Source: PALSA-911 sp963743035
GTDB lineage: Bacteria; Pseudomonadota; Alphaproteobacteria; Acetobacterales; Acetobacteraceae
DNA length: 64,000 nt
Assembly (NCBI GenBank): GCA_963743035.1
Contig: CAVUOB010000005.1
Location: 313,450 to 377,449 of the forward strand
Direction: 5' to 3'
Under the pieces are notes generated by a model. That model ran no database searches. It saw only the letters and a list, made by a program, of their open reading frames with translations, and had not been told where the DNA came from. Shown one piece after another: positions 45,016 to 53,650 of this stretch. The number at the start of each line of letters is the position of its first letter. The first letter of the stretch is position 1. Position numbers and translations under genes: made by a program.

Positions 45016-47088
45016 ATGACCGTCAGAACAAGCGACGCGGGATTTGCCAAGATGGGCTATTCTCCCGCTGTTGATGGGCTGCGCGCGGTCGCGGTCACGT
45101 CAGTTATCGCGTATCATGCGTGCAGCGCGTTGCTGCCGTCCGGCCTGGTCGGCGTCGACATCTTCTTCGTCATCTCCGGGTTTGTGGTGTCTGCGTCCGT
45201 GCTCAGCCGGTCGTTCGATGGCGCGCGCGATCTGCTGACGTTCTTCTTCGCACGCCGCCTCTTGCGGATCGCCCCGGCCCTGATCGTTTGCCTGTTGATC
45301 ACGACCGCCGCCACGATCGCGTTCATTCCGCAAGCCTATCTCAGCGACACGAACCTGAGCACCGGGCTCGGCGCCTTCTTCGGCCTGAGCAATATCGTTC
45401 TGTATCGCGCATCCGACGGCTATTTCGCGCCGCGCGCCGAGCTCAATCCGTTCACGCACACATGGTCGCTCGCCGTGGAGGAGCAATTCTATCTGCTGTT
45501 TCCGGCGCTCGCGGCAGGGGTTCTTTTTCTGTGCGGCCGGCGATGGTCGCGGATGGCTTCCTGGCTCGTCTGGGCCGCCTTGACTGCGCTCTCCGTGGCG
45601 ATGGCGAGCTATTATTCGAGCCACGACCCGGCCGCCGCCTTCTATCTGACGCCCGCGCGGTTCTGGGAGCTCGGGGCCGGCGTCCTCGCCTATGTGTCAC
45701 TGGCGCGCATCTTGCCGCTCCTGTCCAGGCTCCCGGCGCGGGCCGTCGGCGTGATCGCGGCAGCGGGGCTGTGCGGCGTCGTCGCGTCCCTCGTGTTCGC
45801 CAAGACCTGGGCCGCGCTCTTTCCATTCCCCGGCGTCGTCCCCGCCGTGATCAGCGTCGCGATCCTGCTCGTAGCCATCGTCGCGTATCCGCAGGGGCTC
45901 GTTGCGTCCGCGCTCGCGCAACGCCGGGTCGTTTATGTCGGCCGCATCTCCTATTCGCTCTATCTCTGGCACTGGCCGGTATTCGTGCTCATGCGCTGGA
46001 CTGTCGGCTTTTCATCGATCCGCCAGATCGGCTTCGGGATCGCATTGAGCTGCGCCCTGGCGGCAGCCTCCTATCATTGGGTAGAGGTGCCGATCCGTTC
46101 CGGCCGATGGCTCAGGCCCCGCCGCATCGCCGTGATCTGCGGCGGGGTTGCCTGCCTCCTCCTTGCCGCCGGCAGTGTCAAATGGGCGACAAATCACCAG
46201 TCGGACCTGACCGCCAGCATAACGAGTGACCGCTATGTATGGTATCCTGAGGGACCGACGCGGGGTCTGAAGGCGGATTGCGGACTGGATGTCAAAGCCG
46301 ACCAGCGCCATGGGGGCATCGAACTCGTTTTTCTCCCGGTAAACTGCTCCGGGACGAAGACGCGCCGCACGATCTTTGTGGCAGGCGATTCTCATGCAGG
46401 CGCCATGATGCGCATGTTCGCCAATGCCGCCGTTAACCAGGGCGCTACCATACGGCTCTACAGCCTCCCTGGATGTCCTGTCCTCCCATTGGGAAACAGT
46501 CAGGCGGCCGTAGGGACTGCCTGTGAAAAATATGTACGAGACACGCTCGACGATATCGCGGCTATGGCGAAGCCGGGCGATGTTCTCTTCCTGCCGTCGC
46601 TACGCATGGACCGCCTGCAAGCCATGGATGGAGGAGAGCTCCGAGATAAGTGGGTGAATGCGCAAACCCTCTCGGCAGCTATGCCGGAAGCCGAAGCCCT
46701 GCTCAGAAAATTCGACGCGGCGGGCATCACTGTCGTGCTCTCCGCGCCGTTGCCGATCTTCCGCATAACGCCGTATCGCTGCTCGGACTGGTTCAATCAG
46801 CAGAACCCGATTTGTCGAAACGGATACGATATGTCACGCAGCGAGATCGAGGGCCTGCGGGCGGGTGTCATGGCCTCGATGAAACGTCTAAGCGAGGAAT
46901 TCCCGTATGTGTCGGTATGGGATCCGGTTCCGGTTCTCTGTGACGCCAAGACCTGTTCGGCGATGAAGGACGGCAAGCCGCTATTCTTCGACGGAGATCA
47001 TCTAAGTGGCTGGGGAGACGACGTGCTTTATCCAAGTTTCATGGCGCACATGGACGGATTACTCACGGCGAAACGGGCGATGGAATAG
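45016..47088 (+). CDS. OafA/YrhL-type O-acyltransferase with SGNH domain
   Basis: This 690-residue membrane protein has ten or more helices in its first 390 residues, starting YSPAVDGLRAVAVTSVIAYHACSALLPSGLVGVDIFFVISGFVV (acyltransferase-3 signature, in pieces, with catalytic His), and a C-terminal periplasmic SGNH domain with FVAGDSHAGAMMRMF (nucleophile Ser) and FFDGDHLSGWG (Asp/His). It acetylates a surface polysaccharide. AGGAG precedes the ATG by one base. Sequence after about 46.2 kb is less GC-rich than before it. Confidence 0.92.
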   Translation: MTVRTSDAGFAKMGYSPAVDGLRAVAVTSVIAYHACSALLPSGLVGVDIFFVISGFVVSASVLSRSFDGARDLLTFFFARRLLRIAPALIVCLLITTAATIAFIPQAYLSDTNLSTGLGAFFGLSNIVLYRASDGYFAPRAELNPFTHTWSLAVEEQFYLLFPALAAGVLFLCGRRWSRMASWLVWAALTALSVAMASYYSSHDPAAAFYLTPARFWELGAGVLAYVSLARILPLLSRLPARAVGVIAAAGLCGVVASLVFAKTWAALFPFPGVVPAVISVAILLVAIVAYPQGLVASALAQRRVVYVGRISYSLYLWHWPVFVLMRWTVGFSSIRQIGFGIALSCALAAASYHWVEVPIRSGRWLRPRRIAVICGGVACLLLAAGSVKWATNHQSDLTASITSDRYVWYPEGPTRGLKADCGLDVKADQRHGGIELVFLPVNCSGTKTRRTIFVAGDSHAGAMMRMFANAAVNQGATIRLYSLPGCPVLPLGNSQAAVGTACEKYVRDTLDDIAAMAKPGDVLFLPSLRMDRLQAMDGGELRDKWVNAQTLSAAMPEAEALLRKFDAAGITVVLSAPLPIFRITPYRCSDWFNQQNPICRNGYDMSRSEIEGLRAGVMASMKRLSEEFPYVSVWDPVPVLCDAKTCSAMKDGKPLFFDGDHLSGWGDDVLYPSFMAHMDGLLTAKRAME

Positions 47089-47199
47089 CCGAGGGCCTGA
47101 ACCAGACCACCGGGGAAAGCCCAACATCGCAGGGCTCGCACTCGGGCCCAGTATCAGAGGGTCTATCTGTGTTCGACCAACCTTGCGACGGATGTCGCA

Positions 47200-48522
47200 T
47201 CACGGTAAGCGGTGGTACGCACAGGGTGGATTCCGCGGAGTTCTGCTGTGGCTTGAGAACGCTGGCCAACCGGTGCCACCGTCAAAGCGCATCCACGACT
47301 TTAAGTAGCGTCGAATTCGAAACAACGGGACATCCGGAGTCTCGCCTCCAGAATGCGCCCGTATTGCCAAATAGAAACCGGCCGAAAGCCGGTGTTTTAG
47401 CGGCAGAAAAATAGTCGAGGATTGGCGGATGACCCGATCAGGATCCCTATTAGGCATAACCACGCTTAAATCTGATGTAAAGTCTTCCGGGGCGCATTCG
47501 TGACTGAAAATCGCACCGCGGGGATCGACCTTATGCGCGACGGTCATCACGTCGCGCGCGGACGTTTCCAAGTCCACGTCCATCCAAAGCGCCATGAGGG
47601 TGGGAACCTCTGTTCTGCGCAGAGAGTCCGAGAAATATCCACGATGATAGACCACCGCCGATGACGACCCGAATAAATCCACATTTCGTGCGACTTCATC
47701 GAAACCACCAGCAAAATCGCCCTTCCGATAAAAGGTTGACGCAGATTCCGGGAGGCCCTCAAAAGAATCGAATATAAGCATTCGTATGCCGAGCAGAGAA
47801 CACGCGTGACTTAACATTGCCGAGCTGTATCCCTTGAAACAACCAAACTCGGCGAAATCTCCAATAACCCCATAGCTCTTGAGTACGTAGAGTTGATTGG
47901 CGATTGACAACATTTCTTGCGGCGAGTTCGCTTTGCATTGAACGTCGATCGCCAAATCGCTATGTTCGGAGTTTACCGCTGGGAAGTATCGCTGCACGAA
48001 CTGGAAGTGAGTGGAGACGGCGCGAAGAAAGCGCGCATATCGAATAATGGACGGAATTTCCTGCACATTCGAGGTTGCGAGCGTGCAAATCTTGTCAGCA
48101 ATGGCATCGTCCCCAGATGTTTCTGGCCATACGGTTAGAATGGTCGCGAGAACATCCTGCGGGAAAGCACTCGGTTGGATTGGATGCAACGGCATTTCAG
48201 TTTTAAGCCGCAGGCGCGCTTCTATTGGGAGGATTTGTTGCGAACCTATCACAGTTCGATTGTCGCCTTCCAGCGCGAGCACCTCCAGCGTGACCGTATT
48301 GATTTCTCGTACCCCACTGATTTTCACAGAAAATCCTGAGGTGCCACTGCTGGGGAATTGCGGATACGCTGCCCTCACGTCCGAACGGGGGAGGATTGCA
48401 CGAGACCTGCCAACAACAACACCGTTACACCGCACTTCGATTTCGACAGGACTTCCATCTTCGGAGAATGCCCAGCCCAACGCCAGATACTCGCTAACCG
48501 AATCTGTACAGAATCTGAGCAT
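47200..48522 (-). CDS. TylF/macrocin-O-methyltransferase-like protein with N-terminal beta domain
   Basis: This 440-residue protein has an N-terminal beta-sandwich-like part (about 1-110; ALGWAFSEDGSPVEIEVRCNGVVVG, SGFSVKISGVREINTVTLEVLALEGD) and a C-terminal methyltransferase of the TylF family (YGVIGDFAEFGCFKGYSSAMLSHA as SAM site, MLIFDSFEGLPESAS, TLMALWMDVDLETSARDVM). It is on the opposite strand to its neighbours and its DNA is markedly lower in GC (31 of 60 bases in one sample), suggesting recent transfer. It could O-methylate a glycan sugar; the beta domain may bind carbohydrate. Confidence 0.78.
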   Translation of the reverse strand: MLRFCTDSVSEYLALGWAFSEDGSPVEIEVRCNGVVVGRSRAILPRSDVRAAYPQFPSSGTSGFSVKISGVREINTVTLEVLALEGDNRTVIGSQQILPIEARLRLKTEMPLHPIQPSAFPQDVLATILTVWPETSGDDAIADKICTLATSNVQEIPSIIRYARFLRAVSTHFQFVQRYFPAVNSEHSDLAIDVQCKANSPQEMLSIANQLYVLKSYGVIGDFAEFGCFKGYSSAMLSHACSLLGIRMLIFDSFEGLPESASTFYRKGDFAGGFDEVARNVDLFGSSSAVVYHRGYFSDSLRRTEVPTLMALWMDVDLETSARDVMTVAHKVDPRGAIFSHECAPEDFTSDLSVVMPNRDPDRVIRQSSTIFLPLKHRLSAGFYLAIRAHSGGETPDVPLFRIRRYLKSWMRFDGGTGWPAFSSHSRTPRNPPCAYHRLP

Positions 48523-48875
48523 TTGAAGTTTCCCAGCGAAATCGGGATTATCGCGGCAGAGACCTATCGGCGGGCCATGTTATCTGCGTTATTCCCGCTG
48601 TCCAACCGGTAGCACGATAGGGGAAGCGGAGCAATTTATACACCATCACAAAGGGACCGAGGCGATCCGCGATTTCGCCCACGCCATTCGAGACACGACC
48701 GGCAACGTCAACCGCGGCTGCGATGCTTGAGGAGTTTAAACTTGACGGCATGGCAGGATCATCTAAGCCATGCCGCATACCCCGAAATCAGCCGGCTGAG
48801 CCCCGGGCGCATCGGATCGGTTTGGAACATGCCTAAAATCAAAATCGGTATTATATCGATACCAGGACAAGCCAG
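48523..48875. other. 353-base divergent intergenic region
   Basis: No convincing gene. A minus-strand frame here contains GEIADRLGPFVMVYKLLRFPYR but has no recognised family. The last 100 bases, with AT-rich TTATATCGATAC, probably hold the promoter of the large fusion gene. Confidence 0.5.
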
Positions 48876-51716
48876 ATGAACCAACTTGGTGCAGTGCCGG
48901 CCGAGAACGCTCTTCACCCGCTGCTGGCGCGCGAACTGGAACCCTGCCTGTGGTACCCGGAGCGCCTGGTCTGGCCGAATTCCTGGGCCGGCCATATTCC
49001 ATTCGCATTCTGGCTGACCCGTGCGCTGCGCCCACGGGTTCTGGTCGAACTGGGCGTGCATACCGGCAATTCCTATGCCGCCTTCTGCCAGGCGGTGAAG
49101 CTCACCGGCATTCCTACCGCCTGTTTCGGGGTCGATACCTGGCAGGGCGATGAGCACGCCGGCCTGTACGACGACAGCGTCTACAACGAGCTGTCGGGCT
49201 GGCATGATGCGCGCTACGGGAATTTTTCCCGGCTGATCCGTTCCACCTTCGACGAGGCGGTGGAATATCTCTCGCCGGGCTCCATTGATCTTCTGCATAT
49301 AGACGGGCTGCACACCTATGAGGCGGTTCGGCACGATTTCGAAACCTGGCTCCCGCGCCTGTCGAACCGCGCGGTGGTGCTGTTCCACGACACCAATGTG
49401 CGCGATCGTCATTTCGGCGTGTGGCGTTTCTGGCAAGAGCTGGCGGCGCAATATCCCGCGTTCGAATTCCTGCATGGCCACGGCCTGGGCGTTCTTGGCG
49501 TCGGCGCCGATCTGCCGCGTGGCGTGACCGCGTTGTTCGACGCGACCCGGGTACCGGAAGAACTCCGCCGGGTGCGGGATTTCTTTACCCGCCTCGGCAC
49601 CCCGCTGATGCGCGACATCGAGCTCGGCGCAGCCGAAGCGAATATCGCGCGTGCCGCCGAGGCGGAACGCGCCGCTGGCGCCGCGCGGCAGGCAGCCGAG
49701 CATGACCTGGCCGCCGCGCGGGAAGCAACCGAGCGGGAAGCAGCCGCCGCACGGGATGCCGCCGGACGCGAGGCGGCCGCCGCGCGGGAAGCGGCCGAAC
49801 GCGATATAGCCGCCGCACGGGAAGCGGCCGAGCGGGATATAGCCGCCGCGCGGGAAGCGGCCGAACGTGATATCGCCGGCGCACGGGAAGCGGCCGAGCG
49901 CGAAGTTGCCGCCGCGCAGGACCAGGCGCAGCGGGAAGCGGCCGAGGCACGGGCGGAAGCGGAACGCGCCGTGGCGACAGCGGCGGCGAAGGCCGCGCGC
50001 ACCACCGCCCATGCGCGGCTGGCGGCGGAACGCGAGAGCCGCCGCGCGCTGGCCGAAACCCGCCGGGTGGCGGAGGCCGCGGCGCAGGAGGCCGCGAGTG
50101 CGCGCGCGGCGCAGGCCGAGGCCGAAACGCGCCTTGCCGCAATCCTCGGTTCCACCACCTGGAGGGGCGCCTCCCGCCTGCAGACCATGGTGACGAACCG
50201 GCCGCGGCTGCGACGCTACGGCCGGCGCACCGTCAAGCTGGTGTGGTGGACGGTCAGCCTGCAGTTGTTCGCACGCCTGGCCGAGCGCAAATCGATCGCC
50301 CGCGCGGCGTCGGCTCCCTCCCCTGCCCCCTCCCCTGGGCCCGGCCCTGCATCCGCGTCCTCGGTCGGTGAGCCGCTTCCCCCGGCACAGCTTCACCCAC
50401 CGGCGCAGGATCCGGTCACGCTGCACACCCACCGGATCGGGCCCGCCTCGGCGCGCGGGAACGCCCCGACGGATCGCCCTCTTGTGGTGTGCCTCAGCCA
50501 TGTCCCGCCCTATCCGCCGCGGGCCGGCAACGAATACCGTATCCAGAGAGTGCTGGCCTGGTTCGATTCGAAGGGGTGGGACGTCGTGTTTCTCTACTGC
50601 CCGCTGGGTGGCGAGGAACCGGACGAGGCACAGCTTGCGATGCTCCGGGCGGGTTGCGACAATCTGGTATACGTCCATCGCAACGGTCAGGTGCGATATT
50701 CCCTGGCGCGGCCGGATCTGGAGGCGGTGATCGCGGCGCTTGACGGGCGCCGGACCCGCGACGTCGCCGCGCTGGTCGGCGAGGCATCGCAGCCAGCGGC
50801 CAGGCTGCTCGGTGTGATGCGCACCTTCTCCGCCGACGCGCTGATCGAGGTGATGTGCACGATCGACGAGGCGCTGGCCCCGAAGATCCTGCTCGCCAAC
50901 TATGTGTTCATGACCCGTGGCCTGCCGTTGCTGCGTAGCGGGGCGGTGCGGATCGTCGACACGATCGACCTGTTCTCGACCAAATCCGCCAAGGTCACAC
51001 AGTTCGGAATCGAGGACGGCCTCGCCATGTCGGAAGCGGAGGAGGCGCATCTGCTGTCCCACGCCGATCTGGTACTGGCGATCCAGCCGGACGAGGCCGC
51101 GGAACTGCGGCGCATCGCGCCGGGAGCGCGCGTGCTGACGGTCGGGGTCGACATGAAGGTGGACATGTCCTGCTCGAGCCTGGCCGAGGCTCCCATCGTG
51201 CTGATGGTGGCCTCGGGCAATCCGATGAACGCCAAGGGGCTGCGGGACTTCCTGCGCTTTGCCTGGCCGCGCGTGTTGAAAGCCGTACCGGGCGCCGAGC
51301 TGCATGTCGTCGGCTCGGTCGGCAAGGCGGTGCCGGGCGACGAACCTGGGGTGCTCCGGCTGGGCCCGGTGGATGACCTCGGGCAGGCCTATGGCGCGGC
51401 GCGGACCGTCATCAATCCGGCCGTGGCCGGCACCGGGATCAAGATCAAGACCCTGGAAGCGCTTGCCCATCTGCGCCCGCTGGTGACCTGGCCGTCCGGG
51501 GTGGACGGCGTGTCGCCGGAACTGCGGGAACTTTGCGAGTGCGTGACGGATTGGTACGCTTTCTCCGAGGCGGTGATCCGCATGCTGACCGACGATGACG
51601 CCGCGCGAAGGGTGAGCGCCAATCGCGAGCGGATTGCCGAACTGCTTTCCCCCGATGCCGTGTTCGCGGAGCTCGACGAGGATCTGGCAAGCCTGCATGC
51701 GGGCGCCGCCGAATGA
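48876..51716 (+). CDS. methyltransferase / hendecad coiled-coil / glycosyltransferase fusion
   Basis: This 946-residue protein has three parts. Residues 1-240 are a Methyltransf_24-like domain (RVLVELGVHTGNSYAAFCQAVK, CFGVDTWQGDEHAGLYDDS, IDLLHIDGLHTYEAVRHDFETW). Residues 248-425 are an Ala/Glu/Arg coil with nine exact 11-residue repeats (AREAAERDIAA type) and end in GSTTWRGASRLQ. Residues 535-946 are a GT4-like glycosyltransferase (SHVPPYPPRAGNEYRIQRVL, VRIVDTIDLFSTKSAKVTQFG, LVASGNPMNAKG-like strand, VINPAVAGTGIKIKTLEALAHLRPLV). It probably both modifies and extends a surface glycan. It is coupled to the next gene by ATGA. Confidence 0.82.
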   Translation: MNQLGAVPAENALHPLLARELEPCLWYPERLVWPNSWAGHIPFAFWLTRALRPRVLVELGVHTGNSYAAFCQAVKLTGIPTACFGVDTWQGDEHAGLYDDSVYNELSGWHDARYGNFSRLIRSTFDEAVEYLSPGSIDLLHIDGLHTYEAVRHDFETWLPRLSNRAVVLFHDTNVRDRHFGVWRFWQELAAQYPAFEFLHGHGLGVLGVGADLPRGVTALFDATRVPEELRRVRDFFTRLGTPLMRDIELGAAEANIARAAEAERAAGAARQAAEHDLAAAREATEREAAAARDAAGREAAAAREAAERDIAAAREAAERDIAAAREAAERDIAGAREAAEREVAAAQDQAQREAAEARAEAERAVATAAAKAARTTAHARLAAERESRRALAETRRVAEAAAQEAASARAAQAEAETRLAAILGSTTWRGASRLQTMVTNRPRLRRYGRRTVKLVWWTVSLQLFARLAERKSIARAASAPSPAPSPGPGPASASSVGEPLPPAQLHPPAQDPVTLHTHRIGPASARGNAPTDRPLVVCLSHVPPYPPRAGNEYRIQRVLAWFDSKGWDVVFLYCPLGGEEPDEAQLAMLRAGCDNLVYVHRNGQVRYSLARPDLEAVIAALDGRRTRDVAALVGEASQPAARLLGVMRTFSADALIEVMCTIDEALAPKILLANYVFMTRGLPLLRSGAVRIVDTIDLFSTKSAKVTQFGIEDGLAMSEAEEAHLLSHADLVLAIQPDEAAELRRIAPGARVLTVGVDMKVDMSCSSLAEAPIVLMVASGNPMNAKGLRDFLRFAWPRVLKAVPGAELHVVGSVGKAVPGDEPGVLRLGPVDDLGQAYGAARTVINPAVAGTGIKIKTLEALAHLRPLVTWPSGVDGVSPELRELCECVTDWYAFSEAVIRMLTDDDAARRVSANRERIAELLSPDAVFAELDEDLASLHAGAAE
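49680..49976 (+). repeat. nine tandem 33-base units coding 11-residue repeats
   Basis: Nine consecutive 33-base units encode AARQAAEHDLA, AAREATEREAA, AARDAAGREAA, AAREAAERDIA (three times), GAREAAEREVA, AAQDQAQREAA and EARAEAERAVA. The 11-residue period predicts a right-handed hendecad coiled coil. The near-identical middle units are the kind that change number by replication slippage. Confidence 0.85.
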
Positions 51717-53650
51717 GCCGGACATGCGACGCGATCGGCACGATCGAGCGGCGGGCGAACCTCGCCGTGGCAGCCGATTTCGACGTGTTCGTCGACCTGT
51801 CGGGCAGCGATCTGCGAAGCCCCGGGATCGCCGATCACCTCGGGCTGTTGCGGCGCCGGTCGGGGCTGGCGGTCGAGGGACGGCGGATCACGCTCGCCCT
51901 GCCCCGCGGGGAAACGCCGTGCCATCCGGGATTTTCGGTGCCGCCCGGCAGCGCCGGCGAGGCCTTCGCCGCCGCCCTGCGCATGGCCGGCCTGGCCCGG
52001 CGCGGGCTGCTGGTGATCCGGGGCGCATGGATCCCCGGCAACGAGGCCGTGCTGGCGCTGACCGCATACCAGAATGCCGATCCGATGATTGCCACGGTGC
52101 AGCCACGCTTTGCCGCAGCCTCGGACGACCGGGTCATCGGCCTGCCGGGGTGTCTGCCGGGGATCGAGGCGGCGATGCTGCCGCGCGCGGCGATGCCCTA
52201 TTTGCCCGAGACGTTCATCAGCCCCGAACTGCCCGCGCCCTTGCTGCTAATCTCGCCCCAGGCGGTCGTGGCCGCCGACGCGGTCGGCCTCGGCGATTTC
52301 GATATGGCGCTGTCGCTTCTGCTGGTCAGCCTGCGGCGCCGCGGCTTCCGCAACCTGATCTGTAACCGCGTCGTGGCCGCGTTCCCATTCGACGCGGCGC
52401 TGGTCTATCCGCTGCCGGCCATCGCCGATGGGGCCGACGACCATCCCTGGCGGCAGGACGCGTTGCGGGCCCGCGCCTGGCTCGCGGCCATGCCCGAACG
52501 CGGCCTCGAGGCGATCCTCGCCGGCGGCATCGGGTCGGATGGGCGGGTGGAGCTGCTGCTGGATTGCCGCGGCATGCAGGATTATTATAACGGCACCACG
52601 CACGCGATACTGGGCTATCTGGACGGCATCGCGCAGCTGGATAGGCCACGCGTCGAAATCACCGTAATGGCGAGCGCCGCCGCCGCGCGCTTTCACGATC
52701 TGGAGGCGCGCTACGGCGATTTCCACATCCTGCACGATCATCCGCAAGGCAGCTTTCTGGTCGCGGTAAGGCTCGATCAGCCATGGGACATTCACACCAT
52801 CGTCGAGCTGCATGAGCACGCGGTGTTCATCGCGTTCAACATGCTCGACACGATTGCCTGGGACATCCTTTTCACCGCTCCGGCCGGGCTCGATCAGCTA
52901 TGGCGCCTGCTGCCGCGGCTGGCCGATGCGTTCCTGTTCAACTCCAACTACACGCGCGATCGTTTCATGTTCCGGTTCCGGCCCGACCCGGCGATCCCGC
53001 TGGTCGTGACGCACCACAGCCTCGACCTTGAGGAGTTGACGCGCGGTTCGGTTGGGGCGGCGCCGTTCGAGGAGCCCTACATCCTGATCTTCGGCAACAG
53101 CCTGGACCACAAATGCCTGGCACCGACGCTGGCGAGCCTGGTCGATGCGTTTCCCTACACGCGCATCGTCGCCATCGGGGGCAACGGCGCCGGTTCGCCG
53201 CGCGTGACCGCGCTGCAGAGCGGACGGATCAGCGAAGCCGAAATCAACACCCTGATGGCCCGGGCGGCGGTGGTGGTCTTCCCCTCGTACTATGAAGGCT
53301 TCGGCCTGCCGGTCGTGCATGGCTTGGCGCATGGGCGCACCGTAATCGTGCGGAATTCGCCGCTGTGGCACGAGATTGCCGCCCATGCCGACCTGCCGGG
53401 CTGTCTGGTGCCCTTCAATGACGAGGTCGACCTGATCGAGGCCGTAGGGCGCGCCCTGCACGGCCTGCCCCTGGCGGGCTTGCCTTTGGGCGGTGCCATC
53501 GCCGCCGGTGACAGCGCGCCGTCCTGGCGCGATTGCGCTGGGCATGTCATGGAACTGGTCGGGAACCTGGCCTTCGCGCATGACGCGGGAAGCTGGGTCG
53601 AGCGGCAGGTGATCCTCAACCGGTTGGCGCCGGCCGGAGAGGGGCGATGA
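51713..53650 (+). CDS. GT4-type glycosyltransferase
   Basis: This 645-residue protein has a poorly conserved N-terminal half (about 1-280) and a glycosyltransferase half. YILIFGNSLDHKCLAPTLASLVDAFPYTRIVAIGGNG and VVVFPSYYEGFGLPVVHGLAHGRTVIVRNSPLWHEIA give the GT-B donor site with the E..G.GLP.. motif. No signal peptide or membrane helix is seen, so it acts in the cytoplasm. It overlaps both neighbours by ATGA, so it is made together with the fusion protein and the next gene. Confidence 0.83.
   Translation: MSRTCDAIGTIERRANLAVAADFDVFVDLSGSDLRSPGIADHLGLLRRRSGLAVEGRRITLALPRGETPCHPGFSVPPGSAGEAFAAALRMAGLARRGLLVIRGAWIPGNEAVLALTAYQNADPMIATVQPRFAAASDDRVIGLPGCLPGIEAAMLPRAAMPYLPETFISPELPAPLLLISPQAVVAADAVGLGDFDMALSLLLVSLRRRGFRNLICNRVVAAFPFDAALVYPLPAIADGADDHPWRQDALRARAWLAAMPERGLEAILAGGIGSDGRVELLLDCRGMQDYYNGTTHAILGYLDGIAQLDRPRVEITVMASAAAARFHDLEARYGDFHILHDHPQGSFLVAVRLDQPWDIHTIVELHEHAVFIAFNMLDTIAWDILFTAPAGLDQLWRLLPRLADAFLFNSNYTRDRFMFRFRPDPAIPLVVTHHSLDLEELTRGSVGAAPFEEPYILIFGNSLDHKCLAPTLASLVDAFPYTRIVAIGGNGAGSPRVTALQSGRISEAEINTLMARAAVVVFPSYYEGFGLPVVHGLAHGRTVIVRNSPLWHEIAAHADLPGCLVPFNDEVDLIEAVGRALHGLPLAGLPLGGAIAAGDSAPSWRDCAGHVMELVGNLAFAHDAGSWVERQVILNRLAPAGEGR

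Noticed and set aside
48548..48778. Small minus-strand protein upstream of the fusion gene
   Set aside because: No recognisable domain or good ribosome site and composition like non-coding flank; left as intergenic.
49680..49976. CRISPR-like regular repeats
   Set aside because: Units are contiguous 33-mers with no spacers and encode a coiled coil in frame with flanking domains.
48759..51725. 988-codon open frame antisense to the methyltransferase/glycosyltransferase fusion
   Set aside because: It mirrors the fusion gene codon for codon, is rich in Gly/Arg/Phe repeats produced by the opposite 33-base repeats, and shows no family motif. High GC keeps antisense frames open.
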